The notes beneath the pieces were generated by a model that was not told the origin of the DNA, did not search any database, and saw only the letters and a program-made list of their open reading frames with translations. From the NCBI GenBank assembly GCA_017307855.1, contig JAFKGD010000012.1, positions 1 through 64,000 of the forward strand: a DNA stretch of 64,000 nucleotides, read 5' to 3'. The DNA is from Burkholderiales bacterium. GTDB taxonomy: Bacteria > Pseudomonadota > Gammaproteobacteria > Burkholderiales > Burkholderiaceae_C. Below, in pieces: positions 38,914 through 50,285 of this stretch (positions are counted from its first letter, which is position 1; each line of letters begins with the position of its first letter). Both the position numbers and the translations under genes were made by a program.

Positions 38914-39798
38914 TCATTTCATGCTCCTGGTGATTTGTTCCCGTATCTCGTGGATGGCGGTTGCGTCGTCCTGCATCCGCATGGCATCGAGAACCATTTG
39001 CCGCCGTATCCCCGCGTCCTGAATGCCGTGTCTGTCCAGCAACTCCAGCAGCCGCTGGATTCGCTCGTGAAGTTCGGTCGATCTGCCGGGGTACCAGGGC
39101 GATGCGTTGGCCACCCCGTTCATGCAGAGGATTTCGTCGGCCTCCGCGTGATGGACCAGTTGCACGAACGCCGCGTCCGACATCGGCCAGGGCGTGCTGC
39201 GGCGGTAGGAGATGGCAGAGTCCGTGGCCCGGCCGGACCACGTGCGCAGATGCCCATCGCGAGCGATCAGATGCCAGGCGGCAAAGCCGGCACGCAGGTG
39301 GTCCTGCGCCTCGGCGCCCAAGGCCAGCACGAGGTCGTGCAAGGCGATGGGATCGGCAATGCGCAAGGCCAGGCGCAAGCCGTCCGGTGTCTGGCCACAG
39401 GTGAAGCTGGCCAGATGCAGCGCCACATCGTCCACGCCCAGGGGGCTCTGGATGAAGCTGAGCATGGGCTGGCCATCGCAGCGCGCCAACAAGGGCGCGA
39501 GATCCTCGTGGTGGAGATTCCAGACGAAGATGCCGCATTCATCCGCCGATGCCAGCGGTGTGGCGTCGTAGACGGCGCGCACGTCCGAAGCCGGTACGCG
39601 GCTGCGCACCAGCAATTCGCGTCCCAGCGGCTCGTTCATTGCACCGTCGATCACTGCGTGAATCCGGTGGGGGGCTGCAGAAGCGTCGCGAGCATGGTCT
39701 GCCACGGCCGACTCGATCTGATCCTGCAAGTCGTCGACGTGCCAGTCCACCCCGACATAAGGGTGCGGCGCGGCATCACGATGATTTGATGTTTTCAT
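38914..39798 (-). CDS. DUF4123 T6SS adaptor (Tap/TEC)
   Basis: This 294-residue cytoplasmic chaperone-adaptor of the DUF4123 family loads an effector onto its VgrG. Visible family features are HRIHAVIDGAMNEPLGRELL at the N-terminus of the domain, ECGIFVWNLHHEDLAPLLA, and GFAAWHLIARDGHLRTWSGR; the C-terminal helices (230-290) follow. The start at 39798 overlaps the VgrG stop (ATGA), so production is coupled with VgrG. The effector gene starts 16 bp after it. Gene order VgrG-adaptor-effector-immunity is standard for adaptor-dependent cargo. Confidence 0.88.
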   Translation of the reverse strand: MKTSNHRDAAPHPYVGVDWHVDDLQDQIESAVADHARDASAAPHRIHAVIDGAMNEPLGRELLVRSRVPASDVRAVYDATPLASADECGIFVWNLHHEDLAPLLARCDGQPMLSFIQSPLGVDDVALHLASFTCGQTPDGLRLALRIADPIALHDLVLALGAEAQDHLRAGFAAWHLIARDGHLRTWSGRATDSAISYRRSTPWPMSDAAFVQLVHHAEADEILCMNGVANASPWYPGRSTELHERIQRLLELLDRHGIQDAGIRRQMVLDAMRMQDDATAIHEIREQITRSMK

Positions 39799-42407
39799 GC
39801 GAGCGCCACCCTGGATCTTTGACGGGCCGCTGCGGCAAGGCACTCTTTGCAGACCCCTTGCGGAAACTGCATGGGCGCCACGGGCAGGCTGAGCGGGCCG
39901 GTGTGGTGGCTGACCTCGCGGTGCACCGTCCACCCGCCGTTCGTGCCGTGCACGATGCCCGAGCCTTGCCACTGGCTGTGGCTGCCGTTGCCGTTGACGA
40001 GGACCACCTCGGTGGCCTCCAGCTCGATACGCCGGGCCTTGAGCCGGATGGTGTCGTGCGCCCGGATGTCCACGCTGCCGGCCTGGGCCTGCACCTCCAC
40101 GTCGCGCTCGGCCGCATGCACGCGCACGCCCTGGCTGCGCGCGAACATCCGGATGGCGTTGTCTGCGCTGACCAGGTGGCTGCCTCCTGCCGCGATGCTG
40201 GTGTGCCCGCCGCTGGCGATGGCATGGTGCTCGCCGCTGGCCTGCTGTGTGCTGCCGGCCGCACTGGTCTGGATGCCCGCTGCGCTGTCGATAAGCAGGT
40301 GCGGGGCGGTGAACTCGCCCAGCGCTTCGCCCGTGCCACGGATGTCCTCGCCCTGTCGCCGCAGGGCCCGGGCGACGGCCTCCTGGTCGCCTTCGTCCTG
40401 CACGTTGTGGGCCTGCGCGCCCTGGGCCAGTTGCTCGTGCCGCTCCAGCGCCTGCGCCAGCCGGTGCAGGGCTTCGGTCACCTCCTTCATGCCGCCGTGC
40501 GCGGCGTTGCGTGCTTCGGTGGTGAGCATCAGGCCCCGGGCCGCGCGGATGGCGCCGTGCCCGTCCGTTCTGAGCTCGGCCCCTTCCCCGCGCGCATCCT
40601 TGCGCCCTTCGCGGTCCTCGATGCGCACGATGGACCCCAGGCTCAGGCTGGAGTGCTGGTGGTCGCTCTTGAGCTGCACCTGGATCTCGCCCTTCGTGTC
40701 ATCCATCGCGAGGTGGTTGCTGCGCCCGCCCGCGCTGTTGCCCCCGCCCTCGCCCAGCTCGCGGGTCCTGAACCCGGAGAGGGCGTGCTGGCCCGGCAGG
40801 TTCCAGCCGGGCAGGTTGGCGCCGTTGTAGACGCTGCCCAGCACGATGGGGCGGTCGGGGTCGCCCCCTTCGTAGCCGAGCATCACTTCCTGGCCCGCGC
40901 GGGGCAGCAAGAGCACGCCCTGCTGGTTGCCGGCCCAGGGCTGGACGACGCGCACCCAGATGCTGGCCTCGGGCGCCTGCGGATGGCGCCGCTGCGCGGG
41001 GTGCCAGACCTTGATGCGGCCCAGGTGATCGGTGTGCACCTGGCCGGCCTGGGGCCCGACGACCAGGGCGGTCTCGGGGCCGCTCATGCAGGGCTTGGCG
41101 CGGGTGAGCGCGGGGCGCAGGGCGGTGCGCGTGGGCTGGGTGGTGAAGCGGGTGTGGATGCGCCAGTGGCCGGATGCACCGGAGGCGTTCGATCCACCGG
41201 CTCCATCGGGTGCACCCGGCGCCTGGCTGTCCTGGCCGGGGGCTTGCACGCTCAGATGGGCCCACAGGATGATGTGCTCGGCGTTGCAGGTTTCGTCGCC
41301 ATGGCCCTGCAGGTGGAAGCTACACCCGGGCACCACGCCACGGATGTGGCCTTCGCCTTCGGCGCGCTCGGCCGTCTGCACGAGTTCTTCCAGCCGGATG
41401 CGGGCCAGCCAGCGGCCGGTGTCCTCGTCACGCGCGTGGGCCTGGGTGTCGCGGCCGGCATCGGGCTGGCTCCACAGGGCGCCTGCGCTGCCGCCTGCGC
41501 CCGACAGGCGCCACTGGTAGACCTCGCGCCTCGGGTGGCTGGCCTCGCGTTGGCCGTTGTCGATCAACGCGCCCTGGCGCGTCACCAGGGGCTGGCGGGG
41601 GCGGGTGTAGTTGTGGTCGCGCCCTTCCCAGGCGGTGCTCACCAGGCCGTGGGCGGGCACGAAGGCGTGGATGTATTCGCGGTCGATGCGGTGGCCGGGC
41701 GGGTGCAGGGGGATGTGCGCGTAGGGGCCCTCTTCATCGCCGAAGGGGCGGAAGGCGGCGTTGTGGTCCGAGAGGATGAGCCGGTGGGTGCCGCCCGCGT
41801 GCTCGAAGTGGTGGTTGATGCCGGACTGCTCCATGAGGCGGCAGCAGAAGTCCCAGTCGCTCTCGCCGCACTGGGTGACGAGATCCAGCACGGGGTAGGT
41901 CTCGATCAGGCGCTTGTCCACGGGCCAGGGGTAGTGGCCCAGGACGGCGTCGAGCACTTCAACCACCGTGCAGTCCTGGAAGGAGTGGTGGTGGCAGCCC
42001 AGGGTGGCTTCCCACAGGCCGGGGCGCAGGCTGAGCTCGAGCGTGAGGTGGCGCGTGTCGCTGCCCAAGCGGCGCACGGCGGCGATGGCGCCGCTGATCT
42101 CGCGCACGCCGGCGCCACGGCCGGCGCGGCCCGATGCGCGCAGGGCGCCGGCCTCGAAGGTGCCGGCGCCTTCGAGTTCGAGGTGCACGGTCAGCGGCTG
42201 GCCGACGAGGGCAGGCAGATCGATCTGCCACGGGGCGCGGCCCGGCTCGCGCTCGGGGGTCTGCACCACCACGCGGTATTCGAAGAGGCTGTTGATGGCC
42301 TCTTCGCCTTCGAGTGACACGACTTGGAAAGGGGGGATGTCCTCGCGGTCGAGAATGGCGCCGCTCAGTGACAGGGCGCGCGCCGCGCCCTTCCATGGCT
42401 CTTGCAT
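39795..42407 (-). CDS. vgrG: VgrG / TssI type VI secretion spike protein
   Basis: This 870-residue protein has the gp27-like part at residues about 25-390 (SLFEYRVVVQTPEREPGRAP, then CGESDWDFCCRLMEQSGINH). The gp5-like OB fold is at about 450-540 (VGPQAGQVHTDHLGRIKVWH, then VRVVQPWAGNQQGVLLLPRA followed by GQEVMLGYEGGDPDRPIVLG). A DUF2345 beta-helix extension (about 620-850) carries regular polar repeats. This is the needle tip that pierces the target cell. It is the first gene of the effector cassette and follows the sigma-54 activator gene by 119 bp on the same strand. The region before it shows no clear sigma-54 promoter. Confidence 0.95.
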   Translation of the reverse strand: MQEPWKGAARALSLSGAILDREDIPPFQVVSLEGEEAINSLFEYRVVVQTPEREPGRAPWQIDLPALVGQPLTVHLELEGAGTFEAGALRASGRAGRGAGVREISGAIAAVRRLGSDTRHLTLELSLRPGLWEATLGCHHHSFQDCTVVEVLDAVLGHYPWPVDKRLIETYPVLDLVTQCGESDWDFCCRLMEQSGINHHFEHAGGTHRLILSDHNAAFRPFGDEEGPYAHIPLHPPGHRIDREYIHAFVPAHGLVSTAWEGRDHNYTRPRQPLVTRQGALIDNGQREASHPRREVYQWRLSGAGGSAGALWSQPDAGRDTQAHARDEDTGRWLARIRLEELVQTAERAEGEGHIRGVVPGCSFHLQGHGDETCNAEHIILWAHLSVQAPGQDSQAPGAPDGAGGSNASGASGHWRIHTRFTTQPTRTALRPALTRAKPCMSGPETALVVGPQAGQVHTDHLGRIKVWHPAQRRHPQAPEASIWVRVVQPWAGNQQGVLLLPRAGQEVMLGYEGGDPDRPIVLGSVYNGANLPGWNLPGQHALSGFRTRELGEGGGNSAGGRSNHLAMDDTKGEIQVQLKSDHQHSSLSLGSIVRIEDREGRKDARGEGAELRTDGHGAIRAARGLMLTTEARNAAHGGMKEVTEALHRLAQALERHEQLAQGAQAHNVQDEGDQEAVARALRRQGEDIRGTGEALGEFTAPHLLIDSAAGIQTSAAGSTQQASGEHHAIASGGHTSIAAGGSHLVSADNAIRMFARSQGVRVHAAERDVEVQAQAGSVDIRAHDTIRLKARRIELEATEVVLVNGNGSHSQWQGSGIVHGTNGGWTVHREVSHHTGPLSLPVAPMQFPQGVCKECLAAAARQRSRVALA

Positions 42408-42526
42408 GTGTGGTCTGCTCCCTGTGTGTGAAAACGGGGCGCAGGCTGCATCACACGTGCAGCGTTGTCACGCAATGTCAGAACTTTGTGAACTGAGCGT
42501 TTCGTGCTGGGCCGGGCGAAACCGTC

Positions 42527-43930
<1,404 letters not shown>

Positions 43931-43938
43931 GGCCATCC

Positions 43939-46032
43939 TCAGTACACCAGTTTGGGGTGGCCGCAACTGGCCGACAGCAGCGAGACGTCGGTCTGGCCCA
44001 GGCCGAGGCCCAGCGCGTTCAGCAGGTTGCGGAAAACGCTGGAGAGCGAATCGAGCGCCGGCGAGAGGATGGCGATGGCCATCGACAGCGTGCCGCTGAG
44101 CAGGTTGTTGCCCGATGCCAGCGTGGTGTCGCGCACATAGTTCGTTCGGCAGTTGCGGATGGCCGTCTGGGTGATGCCCAGCAGGCACACCGTGTCGGCC
44201 ACCGGATCGAGCAGCAGGGTGTTGAGCGTCATGCCCACGCCCTGCAACACGCCGCCGAGCAGCCCGCCCAGGCCGCCCTGGACCACCTGTGCGTTCAGGT
44301 TGTCGAGCGACTGCTGCGACCAGCGCAGCTGGTTGCCCACGTCGGTGATGCTGCGGCCCGCGCCGGTGGTGCCCACCAGCGCCTGCGCCATCGACAGGCG
44401 CTCGGCGGCGCTGGCACTGACGCCGGTGCCGGCAACGTCGCCCAGCAGGCCGATGGCGACCGCGTTGGTGAGGTTGGTGGCGGTCTGCGCCAGATCGAGC
44501 CCGGTGGCATTCACCGTGGTGGTGGACGGATCGGGCACCTGCCGGGGCACCGTGGGCTCCAGCAGCGGGCCGGCGGTCACGGGTGCAGTGGAGGCCAGCA
44601 CCGGCAAGCCCACGCGCGCAGTGAGGGGCAGGATGCCCAGCACGCTGAGCACGCGGTGGCGACGCACGCCATCCGCGCTGTCGGGCACCACGCCGGCGCC
44701 GCTGGTGGTGCAGCTGTTGGCGGCCGAGAAGAAGTGCGTGGCGTCGGCATCGGACGCGCTGGTCATGTCGTGGAAGCGGCCCATGCAGACGTTGGCGATG
44801 CCCGAGGTGACGCTGAAGCTCGCGGTGGGCTCGGCGCCGCTGCAATCGAGGTCGGACAGTTCGCCGCGCGAGGACGCCACTTCGACGATCACCGGCAGAT
44901 CCAGCGCGGTGCCGGTCAGCCCCAGCACCGCGCCCACCAGCGGCACGCCGTTGGAATTGACGCGCAGATAAAGGCGCACCTGCGCGCTGCGCGCCGACGT
45001 GCCGACGCCGCCGATGCCGATGGCCGGCGGCTCGACGACGCTGGCGCGCGCGGTCACGCCCAGCAGCGGCACGCCCAGGCTGGGCAGGTCGATGAAGTTG
45101 GCGCCGTTGGCTGCCACCAGCGACGCGCTCACCAGGTCCAGCACGTCCACCTCGGCCTCCAGCGCGGCGCGGCCGGCCGTGTCCACCCCCAGCAGCACGC
45201 CGCGCACGGCATCGTTGCCGAACAGGTTGACGTGCGCGTTGAGCGCCGACAGGTTGAGATGCGACGACAGGTGCGACAGCAGGCCCAGTTGGGCCACCAC
45301 CGCATCGCCGCCCTGCTGTTGCAGCGCCGTGGCCGTGGCACCCAGCAACTGGCCGAGCGTGAGGCCGGCGATGGCGGCTGTGCCGTTGAGGGTCCCCACG
45401 TCCACCTCGCCCGACACGGGCACGCCCAGCGCGGCCAGCAGGCCCGAAGGCTTGACGCCGACATTGGCCAGTCCCCGGTAGCTCAGGATGTCGGCCTGCG
45501 ACAGACCCACGCCCACGGTGGACAGCAGCGCGGGCAGCAGGCCGCCCGTCTCCAGCCGCAGCAGGCGGCTGCCGACGGTGAAGGCGGCCACGGGCAGGTC
45601 CATCGCGGCGGTGGCCTGCGCGACCACGGTGCGGTTGCCGGTGAACACCGGCATGATCGTCATGGACGTCGTGCTCACCGTCACCTCGACGGCGTTGAGG
45701 TCGCCTCCGCCGGCCACGAAGTGGTTGGGTGCGGCGTTGGCCGGGTTCCAGTGGCCACACACCACAGTGGCGGCAGCGCCGGGCGCATTGGCTGCCACGC
45801 TGGCGTTGGCGGCCGCCGTGGCACCGCCGCAGTTGCTTTGAGTGAGTTCATCCACGGCGGCCAGCGCCGCCAGGTCGGCCGACTTCTGCATCTCGCGCTT
45901 GACGTAGTACATGAAGCCCAGCTCCAGCCCCACGATGAGGATCACGCCCAGGCTCATGAAGATGGCGGCATAGATCAGCACCGAGCCGCGCTGCGCGCGC
46001 GGCCCCGTGGCGGCGCGGGCTTCACATCGCAA
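43939..46032 (-). CDS. TadG-like pilus assembly protein
   Basis: This 697-residue protein has the TadG start: [20 protein letters not shown] followed by [20 protein letters not shown], a single membrane anchor with adjacent charged helix (Asp after QKSA). A long, alanine-, glycine- and leucine-rich extracytoplasmic domain follows, with cysteines near residues 410-440 (LDCSGAEP and [10 protein letters not shown]). TadG-like proteins are pseudopilins or tip factors for Flp pili; this one is longer than average. The TTG start at 46032 has GGGGAGGGCGGTCG ahead of it and overlaps the upstream gene by 11 bp; no in-frame ATG is available before the anchor. Confidence 0.82.
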   Translation of the reverse strand: MRCEARAATGPRAQRGSVLIYAAIFMSLGVILIVGLELGFMYYVKREMQKSADLAALAAVDELTQSNCGGATAAANASVAANAPGAAATVVCGHWNPANAAPNHFVAGGGDLNAVEVTVSTTSMTIMPVFTGNRTVVAQATAAMDLPVAAFTVGSRLLRLETGGLLPALLSTVGVGLSQADILSYRGLANVGVKPSGLLAALGVPVSGEVDVGTLNGTAAIAGLTLGQLLGATATALQQQGGDAVVAQLGLLSHLSSHLNLSALNAHVNLFGNDAVRGVLLGVDTAGRAALEAEVDVLDLVSASLVAANGANFIDLPSLGVPLLGVTARASVVEPPAIGIGGVGTSARSAQVRLYLRVNSNGVPLVGAVLGLTGTALDLPVIVEVASSRGELSDLDCSGAEPTASFSVTSGIANVCMGRFHDMTSASDADATHFFSAANSCTTSGAGVVPDSADGVRRHRVLSVLGILPLTARVGLPVLASTAPVTAGPLLEPTVPRQVPDPSTTTVNATGLDLAQTATNLTNAVAIGLLGDVAGTGVSASAAERLSMAQALVGTTGAGRSITDVGNQLRWSQQSLDNLNAQVVQGGLGGLLGGVLQGVGMTLNTLLLDPVADTVCLLGITQTAIRNCRTNYVRDTTLASGNNLLSGTLSMAIAILSPALDSLSSVFRNLLNALGLGLGQTDVSLLSASCGHPKLVY

Positions 46033-46516
46033 CGACCGCCCTCCCCGTCACGTTCTGCGGCATCCAGCCGGCGGCACCCAGCAGGGGCAGCAGAGGCAGC
46101 GGCTGGTGTTGCGCGAACGGAAAACGCACGACGACCTGCGCGCTGGTGATCGCAGCGCCAGCGCCGGGCGCCTGCGTCGTCACCTCGATGCTCACGTTGG
46201 CCTGAAGCCAGCCCAGGCGTGCGTCGATCGTCTGCCCCCCGAGGGGCGGCAGCTCCGAGGTCGAGAGCGAACGCACCACCGTGTCGCGGACCTGGGTGGC
46301 GTTCACCGCCAGCGGGTTGGCCTGGGCCAGCGCGGCGCGGGCGCCGTCCCCGGCTGCACGCGACACCGCCTGCTGCGCATAGAGCAGCGAGCCCAGCATC
46401 ACCATGCCGTACACCATGGTCAGCAGCAACAGCAGCACCAGCGCGAATTCGATGGCGGCAACGCCGCGCTGGTGGCGCGGGGCGGCGGGGCGGAGGCGAT
46501 GCGGCGCGGCCATCAC
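46022..46516 (-). CDS. TadE-like pseudopilin
   Basis: This 164-residue protein has the TadE pattern: basic lead, then QRGVAAIEFALVLLLLLTMV followed by YGMVMLGSLLYAQQAVSRAA, with Glu at the +5-like position after the Gly. It should be processed by the prepilin peptidase and act in the minor pilin complex. The start overlaps the previous stop (46513-46516). It lies between two other TadE/G-type genes, as usual in tad loci. Confidence 0.88.
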   Translation of the reverse strand: MMAAPHRLRPAAPRHQRGVAAIEFALVLLLLLTMVYGMVMLGSLLYAQQAVSRAAGDGARAALAQANPLAVNATQVRDTVVRSLSTSELPPLGGQTIDARLGWLQANVSIEVTTQAPGAGAAITSAQVVVRFPFAQHQPLPLLPLLGAAGWMPQNVTGRAVVAM

Positions 46517-47019
46517 GACCCCAGTGCCCGGCCGTCGAGCATCACGCTGGCCTGGCCCACCACGGTGGAGGGCATCAGCAGGCCGAAGCCGGGCAGCGCG
46601 GGCGCGATGGGCGCGCCTGCATAGTCATAGGTCACCGTGACCTCCATGCGGCAGGCCTGCGACATCTGCCAGCCGCAGGTGACAGGCAACGCGCCGTCGG
46701 TGCAGACATTGGCATCCTGGCGGCATACGCGCGCCTGGACCTGGGGCGGCGCCGGCAGCCAGCCCAGCAGGTTGCGCGCCACCGTCTGCGATGCGGTGAT
46801 GCGCGCGGGCAACTGGCTGCCCGTGCTCACCACCTGATAACGCAGACCGGCGCGTGCGCCTTCCTCAGCCGCGTATTGCAGGTACAGCCGCACGCTGACC
46901 ACGAGGCCGTAGCTCAGCAGCGCGTACACCAGGCCGAACAGCACGGGGAAGATGATGGCGAACTCGACCGCATAGCTGCCGCGCTGGCGGCGTCGTGGGG
47001 TGGTGGTGTCCGGCCGCAT
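46513..47019 (-). CDS. TadE/TadF-like pseudopilin
   Basis: This 168-residue protein opens with RRRQRGSYAVEFAIIFPVLF then GLVYALLSYGLVVSVRLYLQ, a pseudopilin segment with conserved Glu. The mature domain contains four cysteines (VCRQDANVCTDG and TCGWQMSQACRM), which probably form disulphides outside the membrane. It overlaps the next pseudopilin gene by 4 bp. TadE and TadF cannot be told apart with certainty from sequence alone. Confidence 0.85.
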   Translation of the reverse strand: MRPDTTTPRRRQRGSYAVEFAIIFPVLFGLVYALLSYGLVVSVRLYLQYAAEEGARAGLRYQVVSTGSQLPARITASQTVARNLLGWLPAPPQVQARVCRQDANVCTDGALPVTCGWQMSQACRMEVTVTYDYAGAPIAPALPGFGLLMPSTVVGQASVMLDGRALGS

Positions 47020-47049
47020 GGCGATGCCTGTGCTGTGGATGTGTGGGGG

Positions 47050-47463
47050 TCAGCGGGTCCGCGGCGCGTCGGACGCGCCGGCACCCGCGCCGCGCGACAG
47101 GCGCTCGCGTTCGCTCGCCGACTCGGGGATGGGATGCCGGAAGCTGTCGAGGTAGCGCTGGTAGCTGGTCTCGGCGACCGGCCCGTCGATGGGCCGCGGC
47201 GTGGCCGATGCCCGCCGGCCGTCCCGTTGCAGCGCCAGCAGGCCGCGCGTGGTGTCGCCCACCGCCGTGGGCGCGGCCTGCGCGGGCGCCTGCGATGCCT
47301 GCGCATGCGCCGCGCCGGCCAGCACGATGGCGGCCAGCATCAACAGGGCGGCAGGGATGGCCAGCATGCGCATGCGGTGCTCGGCCCGGCGTGCCGCCGC
47401 GCGGGCGGTGGCACCGGCGGTGGACCGGATGACGGTGCGCTGGATGGGGACGGGGTGGGTCAT
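47050..47463 (-). CDS. DUF3613-family protein of tad locus
   Basis: This 137-residue protein has a basic N-terminus, a membrane or signal segment (MLAIPAALLMLAAIVLAGAA, residues 33-52) and the DUF3613 motif GDTTRGLLALQRDGRRASAT followed by AETSYQRYLDSFRHPIPE. The motif occurs in small proteins encoded in betaproteobacterial tad loci; the role is unknown, probably periplasmic. GAGGACATCGCCC precedes the ATG at 47463. It lies between tadD and the pseudopilin genes. Confidence 0.8.
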   Translation of the reverse strand: MTHPVPIQRTVIRSTAGATARAAARRAEHRMRMLAIPAALLMLAAIVLAGAAHAQASQAPAQAAPTAVGDTTRGLLALQRDGRRASATPRPIDGPVAETSYQRYLDSFRHPIPESASERERLSRGAGAGASDAPRTR

Positions 47464-47485
47464 GGGCGATGTCCTCGGATGGAAT

Positions 47486-48352
47486 TCAGCGGCGGGTGCC
47501 AGCGGCGGGTTCGTCGAGCGATGTCCAGGCCAGGCTGCTGCGCAGTTGCAGCGCGGGCGCCTGGCCCGGGGTGGCGATGGAGGCCGGCGCCGCCGTGGGT
47601 GCCACGCCCGCCGGCGCGGGGGCGAGTTCCTCTGCCTGCCGCGCAATCGACTGGCGCGCGGCGGCCGACAGCTGGCGCTGGTTCATCAGCGCCTGTGCGG
47701 CCTCGCGTTCGCCCGCGACCATGAGGTAGAGCGCGAGGTTGCCCTGCACGCGGGCGTTGTCGGGCTGCATCTGCGCGGCCTGCATCAGCGGCAGGCGGGC
47801 CTCGGCGGTGCGGCCCGCGCGCAGCAGGGCATAGCCCAGGTCGCCGAGCAACAGCGCGTCGGTGGGACTGAGGGCGCGTGCGCGTTCGAACGCGCGGATG
47901 GCTTCGTCGGCCTGACCTTCGCTGGCGGCCAGCAGGCCCATGCCGTGCTGCGCCATGCCTTCGAGCGGCGTGCCCGCCAGGCGCGCATAGAGCGCACGGG
48001 CCTCGGCGGCCTGGCCGGTCTGGCGCAGTGCGTCGGCGCGCAGCAGGCGCGTCTCGGGCGTCGTGCCCCAGCGTTTTTCCAGTGCGTCCAGATGCGCCAG
48101 CGAGGCGAACCACAGGCCGTTGCCCTGCATGCGCCGCACGAGCGCGACATACGTGGGTTGCGTGTCGAGTTGCGCTGCGGCCTCGCCGGTGTCGGCCGCG
48201 TCGGCCATTCGCTCGCGCGCCTGGGCCTGCGCCGCCTCGGACACGCCGTAGCCCTGGCGCGGCGCCGACGAGCAGCCCGCCAGCAGGCCCAGCAGGGCGA
48301 ACGCCAGCCCGGTGGCGCCACGCGTACCGGCAACGAAGATCGAGTGAGTCAT
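47486..48352 (-). CDS. TadD-like TPR lipoprotein
   Basis: This 288-residue lipoprotein has a signal peptide ending in the lipobox LLAGC (Cys27). At least three to four tetratricopeptide repeats follow (about residues 95-220, e.g. ADEAIRAFERARALSPTDAL, then LLGDLGYALLRAGRTAEARL). TadD acts as a pilotin or scaffold for secretin assembly in Flp pilus systems. The C-terminal 60 residues are proline- and alanine-rich. The gene follows tadC by 14 bp on the same strand. Confidence 0.85.
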   Translation of the reverse strand: MTHSIFVAGTRGATGLAFALLGLLAGCSSAPRQGYGVSEAAQAQARERMADAADTGEAAAQLDTQPTYVALVRRMQGNGLWFASLAHLDALEKRWGTTPETRLLRADALRQTGQAAEARALYARLAGTPLEGMAQHGMGLLAASEGQADEAIRAFERARALSPTDALLLGDLGYALLRAGRTAEARLPLMQAAQMQPDNARVQGNLALYLMVAGEREAAQALMNQRQLSAAARQSIARQAEELAPAPAGVAPTAAPASIATPGQAPALQLRSSLAWTSLDEPAAGTRR

Positions 48353-48366
48353 GGCGGGTCACTCCT

Positions 48367-49317
48367 TCACTTGGCCACGCCCGAGAGCGCGCGGATGACC
48401 GCCAGGAAGCCCGGCCCGGCGGTGATGATGATGAGTGAGGGCAGCAGCGTGGTCACCATCACCACGGTCATCTTGACGGCGATCTTGCCGACCGCGCCCT
48501 TCATCTCCGACTTGCGCTGCTCGCGCAGCCGTTCGGCGAACTGGCGCAGCGGCTGCTGGATGGCGCCGCCATGCCTGTCCACCTGCACCAGCAGCGCGAC
48601 CAGGTCGGCCAGCGCCTGGCCGTCGTGCAGCTGGGTGAGGCGCTGCAGCGAATGCTCGCGCGTGCGGCCCTGGAAGTAGGTGCGGTTGGCGGCCTCCACT
48701 TCGCCGCCCAGGATGGGCAGCACATGGCGGAAGTCGCGCGCCAGCGTCTGCAGGCTCTGGTCCAGGCTCAGGCCCACGCTCTGCAGCAAGCCCAGCATGT
48801 CGACGAAGATGGGCAGCTCGTGCGCCACGCGTTCGCGCCGGCGCGCGGCATAGGCCTGCAGCGCCCACTTGGGGCCCATGAATCCCGCCACGAAGAGGCA
48901 GGCCACCACGAAATACACCGTGCGGCCCGAGCCGCCGGAGACCATCGCCCAGCCGGCCAGGGGCAGTGCCACCGCCAGCCCCGCGCGAGCCATCAGGAAT
49001 CGCAGTTGCGTGCGCTGCGGCGCGAAGCCGCACTGCGCGATCAGCGCGCGGTCTTCGTCGGCCACCAGCGCCTGGCCCAGCCGGCCCGAGAGCCAGCGGC
49101 TGGGCAGGGCCGGCGCTTCGCCCGCGCCGGCCGGCAACAGTTGCGACGGATGGAACGCCGGATCGCCCGCACTGCCGTCGGCATGGGCGATCATGCGGTC
49201 GAGGTAGCGCACGCCGCGCTCGCGCCCCAGCTGGCCGCGCAGCATCAGCACGGCCCAGCCTCCCACGCCCACGGCCATCAGGCCCAGCGCAATGATGATG
49301 AGTTCCCGCGGCTCCAT
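48367..49317 (-). CDS. tadC: TadC inner-membrane platform protein
   Basis: This 316-residue GspF-type (T2SSF) membrane protein has an N-terminal helix (IIIALGLMAVGVGGWAVLML), two helices near 120-165 and a C-terminal pair (MTVVMVTTLLPSLIIITAGP). The cytoplasmic domain has ELPIFVDMLGLLQSVGLSLDQSL-type sequence (about residues 175-197). Together with TadB it forms the assembly platform on which TadA acts. The start at 49317 is the first ATG after tadB, 11 bp from its stop. Gene order tadA-tadB-tadC is conserved. Confidence 0.9.
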   Translation of the reverse strand: MEPRELIIIALGLMAVGVGGWAVLMLRGQLGRERGVRYLDRMIAHADGSAGDPAFHPSQLLPAGAGEAPALPSRWLSGRLGQALVADEDRALIAQCGFAPQRTQLRFLMARAGLAVALPLAGWAMVSGGSGRTVYFVVACLFVAGFMGPKWALQAYAARRRERVAHELPIFVDMLGLLQSVGLSLDQSLQTLARDFRHVLPILGGEVEAANRTYFQGRTREHSLQRLTQLHDGQALADLVALLVQVDRHGGAIQQPLRQFAERLREQRKSEMKGAVGKIAVKMTVVMVTTLLPSLIIITAGPGFLAVIRALSGVAK

Positions 49318-49328
49318 GCCCTTGCTCC

Positions 49329-50285
49329 TCAGGCCAGCCGCGCCAGGCGGTACAGCAGGAAGGCCCCCAGCGCCTGCAGTGCCACCGCGCCCAGGATCAT
49401 CTTCTGGCCGGTGGGCTCGATCCACATGCGGGTGAAGTAGCTGGAGTTGACGATGACGATGGCACCCCCCACCACCAGCGGCAGCAGGCCCAGCACCCAG
49501 GCCGAGAGCCGCGTCTCGGCCGACATGGCGTTGAGTTCTTCCTGCGCCTGCTCCAGGTCGCGCATGTAGGCCGACACGCGCTCGAGCAACAGGTCGGCAC
49601 GCCCGCCATGCCGCACCGACAGGCCCAGGATGGCGGCCGTGAGATGGAGTTCTTCCAGGTGCGTGCGCGCGGCGATCTGCGCCACGGCCTGGTCGATCTC
49701 CACACCGGCCCGCGAAAGACCCACGGCATCTTCCAGATGCCCGCGCAGCGGCGCACGCGCGCCATTCACCGCCATCTGGAAGGCGGCATGGGTGGAATTG
49801 CCGATGGAGATCAGACGCACCATCACATCCAGGAAGCCGGGCAGCTGCTGCACGATGCGGCGGCGCGCCGCCTGGATGCGCAGCCAGCTCCAGAACGCCG
49901 CCAGCGCCAGGGCCACCACCAGCAGGCCCAGGGCGCTGCCGGCGCCGACACGCAAGCCTGTGAGCACGATGGCGAAGCAAAGCGCCAGGGCGAAGCAGGC
50001 CGCCAGACGCGGTGACACGGTGCCCAGCAGCCAGTCGGGCATGCGCACGGCCTGGCGCGCCGGACGCGCAGCGGCTGCGGCGGCCGCCTCGACTTCGGCC
50101 GCCATCACGCCGAAGCCATCCGTGGCCGACAGCTGATCCGTCGGCGGAGATTGCAGCTGGCGATCGAGCCGGCGCGTGGCCGCGGCACGGTGCGTGCGGC
50201 CCGTGGCCCAGGCCCACAGCCACAGGCCCGCAGCCACCAGCAGCAGGCCGACGCCGGCCACCACGAACGTCCCGGCGTCAGCCAT
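49329..50285 (-). CDS. tadB: TadB inner-membrane platform protein
   Basis: This 318-residue GspF-type membrane protein has helices at about 8-27, 97-137, 270-290 and 298-316. The platform domain reads QQLPGFLDVMVRLISIGNST followed by HAAFQMAVNGARAPLRGHLE. It is the partner of TadC in the Flp pilus platform. It overlaps the TadA gene by 8 bp, so the two are translationally coupled. Confidence 0.9.
   Translation of the reverse strand: MADAGTFVVAGVGLLLVAAGLWLWAWATGRTHRAAATRRLDRQLQSPPTDQLSATDGFGVMAAEVEAAAAAAARPARQAVRMPDWLLGTVSPRLAACFALALCFAIVLTGLRVGAGSALGLLVVALALAAFWSWLRIQAARRRIVQQLPGFLDVMVRLISIGNSTHAAFQMAVNGARAPLRGHLEDAVGLSRAGVEIDQAVAQIAARTHLEELHLTAAILGLSVRHGGRADLLLERVSAYMRDLEQAQEELNAMSAETRLSAWVLGLLPLVVGGAIVIVNSSYFTRMWIEPTGQKMILGAVALQALGAFLLYRLARLA

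Noticed and set aside
39549-42317. A 922-codon open frame opposite vgrG
   Set aside because: It is the antisense shadow of a GC-rich gene. VgrG motifs on the minus strand are unmistakable.
42408-42526. Possible sigma-54 promoter before vgrG
   Set aside because: No GG-N10-GC pair with reasonable flanks was found in the 119-bp gap on the minus strand.
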